Source: Rhizobium sp. Root1212
GTDB taxonomy: Bacteria > Pseudomonadota > Alphaproteobacteria > Rhizobiales > Rhizobiaceae
Direction: 5' to 3'
Assembly (NCBI RefSeq): GCF_001424985.1
Contig: NZ_LMDA01000026.1
Span: forward strand, 62,001-126,000
DNA: 64,000 nt
Shown here piece after piece: positions 26,650 through 35,682 of the stretch (positions are counted from its first letter, which is position 1; each line of letters opens with the position of its first letter). The translations under genes and the position numbers were made by a program. Under the pieces are notes generated by a model. The model saw only the letters and a list, made by a program, of their open reading frames with translations. It was not told the origin of the DNA and made no database searches.

Positions 26650-27793
26650 AACCTTCGATCTTGCCGTCATCGGCCTCGGCGCCATGGGTAGTGCTGCGCT
26701 CTCTTTCGCCGCCGCCCGCGGCGTCAAGGCGATCGGCATCGAAGCCCACTACCCCGCCCATGCCCTTAGTTCGTCCCATGGCGACAGCCGGCTGATCCGG
26801 CTCGGCTACTTCGAAGACCCGTCCTATGTGCCGCTGTTGCAGCGCGCCTATGAAAACTGGCGCAGGCTGGAGGCCCGGCTGCGCGCTGATATCCTGACGG
26901 TGACCGGCGTGCTGCAGATCGGCTCCCCCGACAGCAAGATCGTCAGCGGCACCCGCGCCTCCTGCGATCTACATGGCCTCGCCCACGAAATCCTCGACCC
27001 GGAAGCGATGGCACGGCGTTACCCGGCCTTCGTGCTGGATGAGGATGAGATCGGCCTGCTCGATCCGCAGGGCGGTTATATCCGGCCGGAAGCTGCGGTC
27101 ATGGGCTACCTGAAGCTCGCCGCGGAAGAGGGTGCCGCCCTGCATTTCGGCGAGAAGGTCACGGCTATCGAGCCCGACGATGCCGGCGTGACGGTCGTAT
27201 CCGACACCGGCCGCTACCGGGCGAAGAAGGTGATCGTCGCCACCGGCGCCTGGGTGGCGGAGCTGGTGCCGCAACTCGTGCCTTACGCCGTGCCGATCCG
27301 TCAGGTGGTGGCGTGGTATCAGCCGCAGGATGGCTTTGTCGCCCAGCCGCAGCGCATGCCCTGCTTCATCCGGGACAATCGCGAAGGCGGTTCCTTCTTC
27401 GGCTTTCCGGCCATCGGCATCGATGGCGTCAAGATCGGCCGCCACGCCCATTTCCGCGAGCCGATCGATCCGAAATTGCCAAACCCGCCGGTCAATGACG
27501 CCGACACGGCGCTGCTCGACGATTTCGCCCGCCGCCGCCTGCCGCTGGCCGCATGGCAGCGGGCGCGGGCGACGACCTGCCGCTACACCATGCTGCCGAG
27601 CGAGGACTTTTTGCTCGATTTCATGCCGGGTGCTGCAAATGTCGTGGTGTCTTCGGCCTGCTCCGGCCACGGTTTCAAGTTCACCAGCGTCATCGGCGAA
27701 ATCCTCTCCGATCTGGCGCTTGACGGCGGCAGCCGCCTGCCGACAGGATTGTTTTCCTTCGAGCGGCATTTCGGAGCGGGAGCGGCGGGCTGA
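26642..27793 (+). CDS. SolA/monomeric sarcosine oxidase family flavoprotein
   Basis: A 383-residue DAO-family enzyme with an N-terminal FAD motif (LAVIGLGAMGSAAL, residues 7-20), the RLGYFEDPSYVPL segment and Cys313 in TCRYTMLPSEDF, the position of covalent FAD attachment in monomeric sarcosine oxidase and N-methyltryptophan oxidase. The end carries SGHGFKF. It oxidises secondary amines (N-methyl amino acids) to imines with H2O2 formation. It overlaps the upstream lyase gene by 8 bp, so it belongs to the same operon and probably acts on an N-methylated or cyclic amino acid-like intermediate. The true substrate is unknown. Confidence 0.88.
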   Translation: MSETFDLAVIGLGAMGSAALSFAAARGVKAIGIEAHYPAHALSSSHGDSRLIRLGYFEDPSYVPLLQRAYENWRRLEARLRADILTVTGVLQIGSPDSKIVSGTRASCDLHGLAHEILDPEAMARRYPAFVLDEDEIGLLDPQGGYIRPEAAVMGYLKLAAEEGAALHFGEKVTAIEPDDAGVTVVSDTGRYRAKKVIVATGAWVAELVPQLVPYAVPIRQVVAWYQPQDGFVAQPQRMPCFIRDNREGGSFFGFPAIGIDGVKIGRHAHFREPIDPKLPNPPVNDADTALLDDFARRRLPLAAWQRARATTCRYTMLPSEDFLLDFMPGAANVVVSSACSGHGFKFTSVIGEILSDLALDGGSRLPTGLFSFERHFGAGAAG

Positions 27794-27795
27794 AG

Positions 27796-27824
27796 ACGTC
27801 ACAAAAGCTTCATAGAGCCTTCCT
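27796..27824 (+). promoter_or_regulatory. Possible Pho-box-like heptamers before ppk2
   Basis: ACGTCAC-AAAA-GCTTCAT-AGAG-CCTTCCT shows three heptamers at 11-bp spacing, as in PhoB sites. Only the first resembles the CTGTCAT consensus well. It lies about 45 bp before the ppk2-like gene. Confidence 0.25.
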
Positions 27825-27868
27825 ATACGCTTTGATGAGGAAAATCGCCCGGCCGGGCGCAGCGACGG

Positions 27869-28786
27869 ATGGGGCCGATGTTTGACGACAATCACCTGAA
27901 CCGCATCAAGGCGGAGATCGCCGACAGCTTCGACGAGGAGCTGGAGTTGCAGATCGAGGAGGAGCGGCTGGACGACCTCATCGCCGAGGGCATGTCCGGC
28001 CCCGCGCCGCAGACGCTGGAGCGCCGCGTCTATTTCCGCGAGCTGTTCCGCCTGCAGCACGAGTTGGTCAAGCTGCAGGACTGGGTGCAGTACAAGAAGC
28101 TGAAGGTGGTGGTGCTGTTCGAGGGCCGCGATTCCGCCGGCAAGGGCGGCGCCATCAAGCGCGTCACCCAGCGGCTCAATCCGCGCGTCTGCCGCGTCGT
28201 GGCGCTGCCGGCGCCGACCGAGCGCGAGCGCAATCAATGGTATTTCCAGCGCTACACGCCGCATCTGCCGACGGCGGGCGAAATGGTGCTGTTCGACCGC
28301 TCCTGGTACAACCGCGCCGGTGTCGAGCGCGTCATGGGCTTTTGCACCAAGGACGAGCTGGAGGAGTTCTTCCGCTCGGTGCCGGAATTCGAGCGCATGC
28401 TGGTGCGCTCCGGCATCATCCTGATCAAATACTGGTTCTCGATCACCGACGAGGAGCAGGAATTTCGCTTTCGCATGCGCATCCACGATCCGCTGAAGCA
28501 GTGGAAGCTTTCGCCGATGGACCTCGAAAGCCGGGTGCATTGGGAAGACTATACCAAGGCCAAGGAAGACATGCTGGCCCGCACCCACATCCCGGAAGCG
28601 CCGTGGTGGATCGTCGAGGCCGTCGACAAGAAGAAGGCGCGGCTGAACTGCATCGCCCATCTGCTGGCGCAGGTGCCCTATGAGGATGTGCCGAAGGAAG
28701 CGATAGACCTGCCGCAGCGCGTGCGCCACGACGATTATATCCGTCATGAGCCGCCGGACGAGATGTATGTGCCGGAAGTGTATTGA
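27869..28786 (+). CDS. Polyphosphate kinase 2 family protein
   Basis: A 305-residue PPK2 enzyme with Walker A FEGRDSAGKGG (residues 84-94) and Walker B FDRSWYNRAGVE, plus the conserved lid sequences ERERNQWYFQRY. PPK2 transfers phosphate between polyphosphate and nucleotides; the one-domain class I/III form matches this length. ATG at 27869 or 27878 (MFDDN) are both possible; no strong ribosome binding site decides. It ends 17 bp from the convergent MFS gene and is not obviously part of the preceding operon. Confidence 0.92.
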   Translation: MGPMFDDNHLNRIKAEIADSFDEELELQIEEERLDDLIAEGMSGPAPQTLERRVYFRELFRLQHELVKLQDWVQYKKLKVVVLFEGRDSAGKGGAIKRVTQRLNPRVCRVVALPAPTERERNQWYFQRYTPHLPTAGEMVLFDRSWYNRAGVERVMGFCTKDELEEFFRSVPEFERMLVRSGIILIKYWFSITDEEQEFRFRMRIHDPLKQWKLSPMDLESRVHWEDYTKAKEDMLARTHIPEAPWWIVEAVDKKKARLNCIAHLLAQVPYEDVPKEAIDLPQRVRHDDYIRHEPPDEMYVPEVY

Positions 28787-28803
28787 GGGCTGTTGAAGAC
28801 CCC

Positions 28804-30003
28804 TCAGCGCCCCCGTCGCCCATCGAAAAACAGCAGCATCCCGATCCCCGTCAGCCCGGCCACCGCGCCAATGATCGCCGTGCCCGAATAGCTGCTGACC
28901 GCCGTTCCGAGCGCAAACAGAAGCGCACTCAAGCCGGCGCTGACGAAGATGTTGATCGAAATCAGCGAGCTGCCGAGCCCCGGCCGGTCGGCGATGAGAT
29001 CCTGCAGGTAGGTGATCGGAATGCTGATCAGCGCCGCCGCCCCAAGCCCGCTGATCACCGTCAGCGCATAAAGATGCCAGGGCGCCGAGGCGAAGCCGAG
29101 CAGCAGCAGGTAGATCACATAGAGGATGGTGCCGGCGGCCAGCGCCGCGATGGGGGGCATGGATTTCTGCAGCCAGCCCCAGAAAACGATGAAAATCACC
29201 TCCAACAACGCCACGATGCCGACGAGAACGCCGATATCGGAGACCGCGCCGTTTGCCGCGCCGGTGGTGATCAGCGGCAGCACGGCGGCGTTGACATGCA
29301 GCGTGCTGGTGATCAGCGCCACGGCCAGCACGCGCACGAAAACCTTTGGCGAGACGACCGCGCCGAGCGCGGCGAGATGGGAAAGATGCGGCGCGGCCGG
29401 CGCATCGGCCTTGGTCTGGCGCGGCAGATAGGCGGCGATCAGCGCCAGACAGGCAACGCAGGCGAGGCTTGCGAAGAGATAGGCCGGCAGCATGCTCGCC
29501 GAGCGGGCCAGCAACGCGCCGGTAATGCCGGGCACCAGCACCCAGGAGAGCGAGATCATCGCGCGGACGCCGGAATTGACATTGGCGATATCGTCGCGCG
29601 GCATGCCGCGGGTCACGGCGCGCACATTGGCAAACAGCAGCGAATTCAGTGCGCCATAGATCGGCAGGAAGAGCAGGATGGCGACGACGAAGGTCGCCTG
29701 CGCCGGAAAGATATAGACCGCGCCGTAGCCGACGATGCCGAAGAACGGCACGATCAGCAGCATGGTGCGGTAATTGCCGATCCGGTCGGCAACATTGCCG
29801 AGCAGCACGCTGACGACGACATTGACGCCGGCGGCCAGGAAGATCAGCGCCGAATAGACGATGTCGCTGAGCCCCAGTTCGCGAATGCCGACGACGGACT
29901 GATAGGGCGAGGTCGCAGCCCCGGCAAAACCGAAGGCGAAGATCGCGAACATGCTGACCCGGATCGTCGGGTCGCGGAAAACGTCGGGAATAAAACGGGT
30001 CAT
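28804..30003 (-). CDS. Major facilitator superfamily transporter, sugar efflux (SetA)-like
   Basis: A 399-residue protein with about twelve hydrophobic segments and the MFS loop 2-3 motif (GNVADRIGNYRTM). The general pattern resembles SetA-type sugar efflux transporters, including PYQSVVGIRELGLS near the N-terminus. It is the last gene of a minus-strand series (RidA, RpiR, SDR, GH20, M81), 126 bp downstream of the M81 gene. Export of a sugar or sugar derivative would fit, but direction and substrate are inferred. Confidence 0.82.
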   Translation of the reverse strand: MTRFIPDVFRDPTIRVSMFAIFAFGFAGAATSPYQSVVGIRELGLSDIVYSALIFLAAGVNVVVSVLLGNVADRIGNYRTMLLIVPFFGIVGYGAVYIFPAQATFVVAILLFLPIYGALNSLLFANVRAVTRGMPRDDIANVNSGVRAMISLSWVLVPGITGALLARSASMLPAYLFASLACVACLALIAAYLPRQTKADAPAAPHLSHLAALGAVVSPKVFVRVLAVALITSTLHVNAAVLPLITTGAANGAVSDIGVLVGIVALLEVIFIVFWGWLQKSMPPIAALAAGTILYVIYLLLLGFASAPWHLYALTVISGLGAAALISIPITYLQDLIADRPGLGSSLISINIFVSAGLSALLFALGTAVSSYSGTAIIGAVAGLTGIGMLLFFDGRRGR

Positions 30004-30129
30004 GGGACTATCGAAAAGCGACCGCTATCGCGGCGCGAGGGAATGCCTGCCAAAACGTGGGCACGATTGTTCGCGCCCACGCTTAAAGTTTGATGCTTGT
30101 CTCTGCCTGTCGCGCGTGCGCGGCAGGGC

Positions 30130-31572
30130 CTAGCGGTTTTGCCAGCGGGCCGAAAGGCGGGCTTGCGGCGTGTAGGCGAAATCGCGGTCGAAGGGGAAGG
30201 CTGGGCGCTGGCGGCGCTTGCTCACCAGCCCTTCGATATCCTGATCGACCACACCTTGCGTCAGCGCCATCAGGTTCGGATTGGCGATGGGCGCGAGGTC
30301 CGGCGAGAGATAGCCGGATTTGACGACGAGCAGCGGCACTGTGTGCGGATCGAGCCCGAGCCGGGTGAAATCCGGGATATTGTGATAGGGCCGGCGGCGC
30401 GCGGCGAGAACGACGGTGATGCCGCCGATCAGGATCACCGCCTGCCGTTCCGCCGCCGCGCCGGGATCGTCGAGCAGCAAAACCTCCGCCTCGCCCTTCG
30501 CCGGCGTGCTCGATGGATCGAGCGTGCCGCCGATGGAAAGCGAAAGTCGCGCGCCCTTGCCGGCGGCGAAGCAGGCTTCGACGGCCGGGCGGTCGGTGAT
30601 GCCGGCGATCAGCGCGCTGGCGAAGCCGCCATGCGCAAGGAGCGCGTTCAGCACATCGGCGCGGTCGCCGACACCGCCGCCGGTCGGGTTGTCGGCGGAA
30701 TCTGCGAGAATGACGGGCCGGGTTTCGGCCTTGGCCGCGATTACGAGCATATCGTCGAGCGGACCGGTCACCGGGCCGAAGGCGCAGGCTTCGCGGACAT
30801 TCCAGTAGGAGAGGGCGATTTCCTCGGCGGCCTTGGCCGCGGCGGCCTTGTCCGTCCCGGTCACCACGGCGCAGGCCGTGGCGCGGGGCTCGTCGGCCCA
30901 GACGTAACCGATCATCAGGTTGGCATCGAGGACGCCGTCGCGGGCGTCGAAGCCGGGCAGCGCATCATAGAGGCCGCTGACGGGCTGGTCTTCCGTCGAG
31001 GTCTTTTCGCCCGGCAGCAGCACCGGGATCGGCGCCCAGGCGACGCCGGGAAGGGGTGCGCCCTTCAGCACCTCGACCAGCCGCGACCATGCCCGCACCA
31101 TGGTTTCGCGCACGTCGATATGCGGCGCGGTGCGATAGCCGGCGAAGATATCGAGCTGGTCGATGATTTTCTGGCTGACATTGCCGTGCAGGTCGTAGCT
31201 GGCGGCAACCGGGCAATCCGGGCCGACGACGGCGCGGGCGGCGGAAATCCAGTCGCCCTCGGCATCGTCCATGCCCTCGACATTCATCGCGCCGTGCATG
31301 GCGAGATAAAGACCGTCGAAGGGCAGGGCGGCTTGCAGGCGTTCCAGAAATTCGGCCTTGAAGGCCTCATAGGCGGCGCGGGAGACCGGGCCGCCCGGCA
31401 CGGCGCGGGCATGAAGCAGCGGAATGTGCTCGATACCGTCCGCCTTAAGGAAATCGAAATATTCGGCGGCAAGCAGGTCGTCGTCCCTGAGCACGCGAAA
31501 ATCCTCGACGCTCATCAGCACCGGCGAATAGGTGCTGCATTCCGTATGGATACCACCGACGGCGATACGCAT
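30130..31572 (-). CDS. M81 (MlrC-like) family metallopeptidase homologue 1
   Basis: A 480-residue protein with the two MlrC domains: an N-terminal DUF1485-type half (GGIHTECSTYSPV, LYLAMHGAMN, ASYDLHGNVS) and a C-terminal MlrC half (ADSADNPTGGGVGDRADVLN). His and Asp residues in HTE, HGA and DLHGN are the likely zinc-site residues. The start at 31572 is preferred over 31578 because AGGAG lies 7 bases before it and only one base before the other. Family members cleave small peptides, including linearised microcystin; the natural substrate here is unknown. It starts 10 bp after the GH20 gene. Confidence 0.88.
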   Translation of the reverse strand: MRIAVGGIHTECSTYSPVLMSVEDFRVLRDDDLLAAEYFDFLKADGIEHIPLLHARAVPGGPVSRAAYEAFKAEFLERLQAALPFDGLYLAMHGAMNVEGMDDAEGDWISAARAVVGPDCPVAASYDLHGNVSQKIIDQLDIFAGYRTAPHIDVRETMVRAWSRLVEVLKGAPLPGVAWAPIPVLLPGEKTSTEDQPVSGLYDALPGFDARDGVLDANLMIGYVWADEPRATACAVVTGTDKAAAAKAAEEIALSYWNVREACAFGPVTGPLDDMLVIAAKAETRPVILADSADNPTGGGVGDRADVLNALLAHGGFASALIAGITDRPAVEACFAAGKGARLSLSIGGTLDPSSTPAKGEAEVLLLDDPGAAAERQAVILIGGITVVLAARRRPYHNIPDFTRLGLDPHTVPLLVVKSGYLSPDLAPIANPNLMALTQGVVDQDIEGLVSKRRQRPAFPFDRDFAYTPQARLSARWQNR

Positions 31573-31582
31573 CGTCATTCTC

Positions 31583-33502
31583 CTAAAGAACGGGTGTCAG
31601 GCGGACGATGGCGGCGAAGCGCTGCCAGTCCTTGTTCGCCTTCGGGGTCCAGGCGGCTTCGGCAATCGCCGGCAGGCGCGGGAAGACGAGGCGGTTGAAG
31701 TAGCCACGCGACAGGAAGTGCTCGCACCAGATGCAGGCCTGCACGCCCTTCATGCGATCCTTGAGATCATCAGGGAAATCGCCTTCGGCATCGTAGGTAT
31801 AGGTATGAACAGGCGGCACGGTGCCCGCCCAGCTCGCGCCCGGCTCCTGGAAGGCTTCGGCCTGCACCATGTCGAGATAATAGGCCTGTCCGGGGCTCAT
31901 GACGACGTCATAGCCGCTGCGGGCCAGCTCCATGCCGACCTCGGGCTTCTCCCAGGCGATGAGCAGCGAATCCTTCGGATCGACGCCGCCGCCATGGGCG
32001 ACCTCGTTCCAGCCGGCAAGCTTGCGGCCGCGCGCCGTCAGCATCGCCTTGATGCGCTTCAGGAAATAGGACTGCAGGGCGAAGGTGCCGGAAATGCCTT
32101 CCCTGTCCATCAGCTTCTTGGCGAGCGGCGAGGCAAGCCACGAACCGTTCGCCACCTCGTCGCCGCCGATGTGGATATAAGAGGAGGGGAACAGCTCGAC
32201 CATCTCGTCGAACACCTTTTCGAGGAAGGTGTAGGTGAGTTCGATGGCCGGGTTCAGCGCGTTGTTGGGATAGCCCTGTACCGAGCGATAGCTTTCCGGG
32301 GCTTCCTGACCGTCCGACAGCTCCGGCAGGGCGGCAAGGGTCGCGGTGCTGTGGCCGGGAATGTCGATTTCCGGGATGACCTCGACGCCGAGGCTGTCGG
32401 CATGGGCGACGATGGCGCGCACGTCGTCCTGCGAATAGAAGCCGCCGACAGGCGTTGCGCCGTTGCCGAGCTGCGGCAGCAGCGGCTCGTCCGGGCCGCG
32501 CAGCACGCCGGTCGTCGTCAATTGCGGATAGGCCTTGATTTCCAGACGCCAGGCTTCGTCATCGGTCAGATGCCAGTGGAAGATGTTCATCTTGAACCAG
32601 GCGAGGATATCGATCAGCCTGTTGATGTCTGCAGCCGGGTAGAACTGGCGGGAAACATCGAGATGGCAGCCGCGCCAGCCGTAGCGCGGCTTGTCGGAGA
32701 TCGAGCCGGAAACCGGGAAGCGGAACAGGTCCGGCTTGCTGCGCGCGCCTTCGAGAAGCTGGGCGAGCGAGGTCAGGCCATAGCGGCGGCCGGAGGCATC
32801 GGCGTAAGCGAGCACGATGGTCTCGCCGGAGAAATCCAGCCGGTAGCCTTCCTTGGCGATGCCTGCATCCTGCCGGAAGGTGATGGTGCGGCCCTGCGGC
32901 GAAGGCTTGAGGTTGAAGGGCGCGTGGCTGCTTTCGAACAGCCGGTGGAACAGGGCCAGCACGGTCGAGACCGCGCGGATATCCTCCGGCGAAGAGCCCG
33001 GAGCCGGCGAAAGCACGACGGGGAAACCTTCGCCGGGCTTGGCATCGATTTCGGCCGGCCAGGGCTGCAGCGCAAACGGCAGGTCGAGCTTGCCTTCCGG
33101 CAAAAGCACCGGCGGCGGCTCGTTGACGGCGCCTTCGAGCAGCAGGTCGGAAACCGCGACATCGACATGGCGGCCATCCGACAGCGTCAGATAGGCGGAT
33201 TTGGCGCCATCGGTGCAGTGCTTGGCGGTGCGGTGCAGGCCGCTGACGGTGAAGGTCCAGCCTTCGCCCGGCTGTAGCACCAGCCCGGCCGGCGGGCCGA
33301 ATTCATGGAAATTGGCGTTGCGGCGCAGGAACACCGCGTTTTCGCAGGCCTCGGGATCGATCACCCGCGTCAGTGAGGTATAGACCAGCTTGAAGCCGGA
33401 AAGGGCCGCATCCGAGACGTTGAACAGCGTGAAGGTGAAGCGGCCGAACGGCCCGCCATCCGGTTGCCAAGTGGTTTCCAGGCGATAGGGGGAGGTGGTC
33501 AT
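31583..33502 (-). CDS. Glycoside hydrolase family 20 beta-N-acetylhexosaminidase
   Basis: A 639-residue GH20 enzyme with an N-terminal carbohydrate-binding-like domain, a GH20b-type domain around residues 150-270 and the catalytic barrel (HLDVSRQFYP, HWHLTDDEAWRLEI, and the catalytic Asp-Glu pair in IHIGGDEV). It removes terminal GlcNAc or GalNAc by substrate-assisted catalysis. No signal peptide is visible, so it is probably cytoplasmic and acts on imported oligosaccharides. It is 11 bp downstream of the SDR gene. The start at 33502 excludes 25 upstream codons lacking homology. Confidence 0.92.
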   Translation of the reverse strand: MTTSPYRLETTWQPDGGPFGRFTFTLFNVSDAALSGFKLVYTSLTRVIDPEACENAVFLRRNANFHEFGPPAGLVLQPGEGWTFTVSGLHRTAKHCTDGAKSAYLTLSDGRHVDVAVSDLLLEGAVNEPPPVLLPEGKLDLPFALQPWPAEIDAKPGEGFPVVLSPAPGSSPEDIRAVSTVLALFHRLFESSHAPFNLKPSPQGRTITFRQDAGIAKEGYRLDFSGETIVLAYADASGRRYGLTSLAQLLEGARSKPDLFRFPVSGSISDKPRYGWRGCHLDVSRQFYPAADINRLIDILAWFKMNIFHWHLTDDEAWRLEIKAYPQLTTTGVLRGPDEPLLPQLGNGATPVGGFYSQDDVRAIVAHADSLGVEVIPEIDIPGHSTATLAALPELSDGQEAPESYRSVQGYPNNALNPAIELTYTFLEKVFDEMVELFPSSYIHIGGDEVANGSWLASPLAKKLMDREGISGTFALQSYFLKRIKAMLTARGRKLAGWNEVAHGGGVDPKDSLLIAWEKPEVGMELARSGYDVVMSPGQAYYLDMVQAEAFQEPGASWAGTVPPVHTYTYDAEGDFPDDLKDRMKGVQACIWCEHFLSRGYFNRLVFPRLPAIAEAAWTPKANKDWQRFAAIVRLTPVL

Positions 33503-33513
33503 GTCCGTATCCC

Positions 33514-34290
33514 TTAGTAGTCCGAGGATTGTGAGAAGGTGCGCGCCAGCTCCGCCTGACCGGCGGTGAGGCCGCAATCGACCGGCAGGCAGACGCCGCT
33601 GATGGCGGAGGCGAGCGGGCCTGCGAGAAAGCCGACGGCCTCGGCGATATCCTCGGGCTTTGCCACCCGCTGTAGCGGATACCAGCGGCGGGCTTCCTCG
33701 AAGACATTGGGATTGGCGGCGGCGCGCGCTTCCCAGGCCTGAGTGCGCACCGTACCGGGCGCCACCGCATTCGAGCGGATGCCGTATTTGCCGTATTCAA
33801 CGGCGACGAGCTTGGTGAAATGCAGCATGCCGGCCTTGGCCGCGCTATAGGCCGGATGACCGAAGACGTTCATGCCGTTGACCGAGGCGATGTTGATGAC
33901 GGAGCCCTGTGTTGCCTTCAGCTGATCTTCGACGGCGCGGAAGCAGAGGAAGGGGGCTTCGAGGTTCAGCGCAGTGTCGGCACGCCAGTCGTCCGGGCTG
34001 GTGCCGTGCAGGCTGACGGCGCGGGCGGCACCGGCATTGTTGACGAGGGTGCGCACGGTGCCGTGTTCCGCCGCCGCGCGCGCCATGGCCGCAACGCTCT
34101 CATCGCTGGTCACATCGCAGCCGAAGGCGACGAAGCGTTCGGCGGGGCCGAGGGACTGCGCTGCCTTTTCGGCGGCGGCAAGGTCGAGATCGACAAGCAG
34201 GATCACGTCGTGATCGTCCGCGAGGCGTTTGGCGATCGCCCGGCCGATATCGCCGGCCGCGCCAGTGACAACAGCTACCGACTTGGTCAT
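33514..34290 (-). CDS. Short-chain dehydrogenase/reductase
   Basis: A 258-residue classical SDR with cofactor motif TGAAGDIG (residues 9-16), NNAG, the catalytic Ser in NIASVNG and YSAAK (Tyr and Lys). It resembles sugar or polyol dehydrogenases. Cofactor-strand Asp (LLVDLD) favours NAD(H). It lies between the RpiR regulator and the GH20 gene in the same operon and may oxidise a sugar released by the hexosaminidase. Confidence 0.92.
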   Translation of the reverse strand: MTKSVAVVTGAAGDIGRAIAKRLADDHDVILLVDLDLAAAEKAAQSLGPAERFVAFGCDVTSDESVAAMARAAAEHGTVRTLVNNAGAARAVSLHGTSPDDWRADTALNLEAPFLCFRAVEDQLKATQGSVINIASVNGMNVFGHPAYSAAKAGMLHFTKLVAVEYGKYGIRSNAVAPGTVRTQAWEARAAANPNVFEEARRWYPLQRVAKPEDIAEAVGFLAGPLASAISGVCLPVDCGLTAGQAELARTFSQSSDY

Positions 34291-34317
34291 GGGGTTTCCT
34301 TTCGTGGCACGGGAGGC

Positions 34318-35181
34318 TCAGTCTCCCAGAAGCTGGCGGTCGTCGCCGTCGCGGTGGGTGACGAGCTGCTGCTTGATGCGGCGCAGCGTCACGGTCGCCT
34401 CGGGCTGCATGTTGTAGGCGACGAGGCTGGCGAGGATATCGACGGCGGCGAGGTAGGCGATGCGCGTCGAGGTCGGGCGGAAGATGTTGTTGCCCTCGGC
34501 CAGGTCGATCGGGATGACGATATCGGCCGATTGCGCGACCGGGCTGTTCGACTGGGTGAGCGCGATGGTGGTGATCTTCATGCCGCGGGCGAGCGCGAAG
34601 CTGCGCACCAGCTCGGCATTGCGCCCGGAAAAGGAAGAGCCGATCAGCACGTCCGTCGGTTTCGCCGCCGCCGTCAGCATCAGTTGCATGCCGTGGTCGG
34701 AACTGGCGGTGACATGCAGGCCGAAGCGGAACAGCCGGTTCTGCAGCTCGTTGGCGATCATCGAGGAATTGCCGCCCGAGCCGAAGGCATAGATCATGCC
34801 GGCGCGGGCAAGCTTTGCGGCCGCCTGTTCGATCGCTGCAAGATCGAGCGAGCGATGCAGAAGAAACAGCGCATTCTGCGCCTTGGTGATGATGTCCTGC
34901 GCGACATCGCTGGGATTGCTGCTTTTCGGCTCCGGCTGCAGGTAGCGCATGCCGACATAGCTGGTGCGGGCGAGCTGCACCTTGAAATCGGAAAAGCTCT
35001 CGCAGCCCAGCCGCCGGCAGAAGCGCGTGACGGTCGGCGGCGAAACGTCGGCCTTTTCGGCCAGCTCGATGATCGAGGCGTTGACGGCGAATTCGAAATT
35101 GTTGAGCAGGATATCGGCGATCCGGTTTTCGGAGGGGGAAAGCCGGGCCTTTTCGTCCTGCAATGTCGAAAAAATATCCAT
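34318..35181 (-). CDS. RpiR/MurR-family transcriptional regulator
   Basis: A 287-residue regulator with an N-terminal HTH_6 domain (VSPPTVTRFCRRLGCESFSD, about residues 46-65) and a C-terminal SIS sugar-phosphate binding domain (YAFGSGGNSSMIANELQNRL). This family senses phosphosugars such as N-acetylmuramate 6-phosphate or glucosamine 6-phosphate. It is the second gene of the minus operon led by RidA and probably regulates it. Presence of a hexosaminidase suggests an aminosugar signal. Confidence 0.92.
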   Translation of the reverse strand: MDIFSTLQDEKARLSPSENRIADILLNNFEFAVNASIIELAEKADVSPPTVTRFCRRLGCESFSDFKVQLARTSYVGMRYLQPEPKSSNPSDVAQDIITKAQNALFLLHRSLDLAAIEQAAAKLARAGMIYAFGSGGNSSMIANELQNRLFRFGLHVTASSDHGMQLMLTAAAKPTDVLIGSSFSGRNAELVRSFALARGMKITTIALTQSNSPVAQSADIVIPIDLAEGNNIFRPTSTRIAYLAAVDILASLVAYNMQPEATVTLRRIKQQLVTHRDGDDRQLLGD

Positions 35182-35206
35182 GCGCCCCTCCTCCTGCGGC
35201 CGCCCG

Positions 35207-35596
35207 CTACTTGTCCTTGGGCTTGTAGGCGATGCAGTCGACTTCCACCTTGCAATCGACCATCATCGAAGCCTGCACGCAGGCGCGCGCCGGCGGATGT
35301 TCGCCGAAATATTGCTGGTAGATGCCGTTGAAGGTCCAGAAGTCGCGGGGGTCGTCGAGCCAGACGCCGCAACGCACGACATGCTCGACGCCGTAGCCGG
35401 CTTCGTCCAGAATGGCGATGACATTCTGCAGCGTCTTATGGGTCTGGGCGACGATGTTGCCGTCGATGATTTCGCCGTTTTCCATGGCGACCTGGCCGGA
35501 AACGTGCAGCCAGCCATCGGCCTCGACAGCGCGTGCGAAAGGCAGCGGCTTGCCGCCCGCGCCCTGTTGAACTGTGCCATAACGCTTGATGGACAT
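35207..35596 (-). CDS. RidA (YjgF/YER057c/UK114) family protein
   Basis: A 129-residue RidA-like protein. The C-terminal PPARACVQA segment holds the arginine that in active RidA proteins binds the substrate carboxylate, and GVWLDD and the following DFWTFNGIYQQYF segment fit the family. RidA proteins hydrolyse reactive enamines/imines made by PLP enzymes or amino acid oxidases. The ATG at 35596 starts the family domain; the upstream in-frame extension overlaps the promoter. It leads the minus-strand operon and sits near a PLP enzyme (37789-38883) encoded divergently. Confidence 0.9.
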   Translation of the reverse strand: MSIKRYGTVQQGAGGKPLPFARAVEADGWLHVSGQVAMENGEIIDGNIVAQTHKTLQNVIAILDEAGYGVEHVVRCGVWLDDPRDFWTFNGIYQQYFGEHPPARACVQASMMVDCKVEVDCIAYKPKDK

Positions 35597-35682
35597 CGGT
35601 CGCCTCGTTCTGCAAATTATTTTCGTGATGCGTTGACAAATGACCATACAAAGCAGAATTTGACCAGAGAAAAACGTCATTC
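35597..35682. promoter_or_regulatory. Divergent promoter with TGACCA direct repeats
   Basis: Between RidA and the NTF2-like gene is a TTGACA at 35634-35639 and two TGACCA direct repeats beginning at 35641 and 35661, spaced 20 bp (two helical turns). They are candidate sites for the RpiR regulator encoded in the cluster. Confidence 0.4.
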
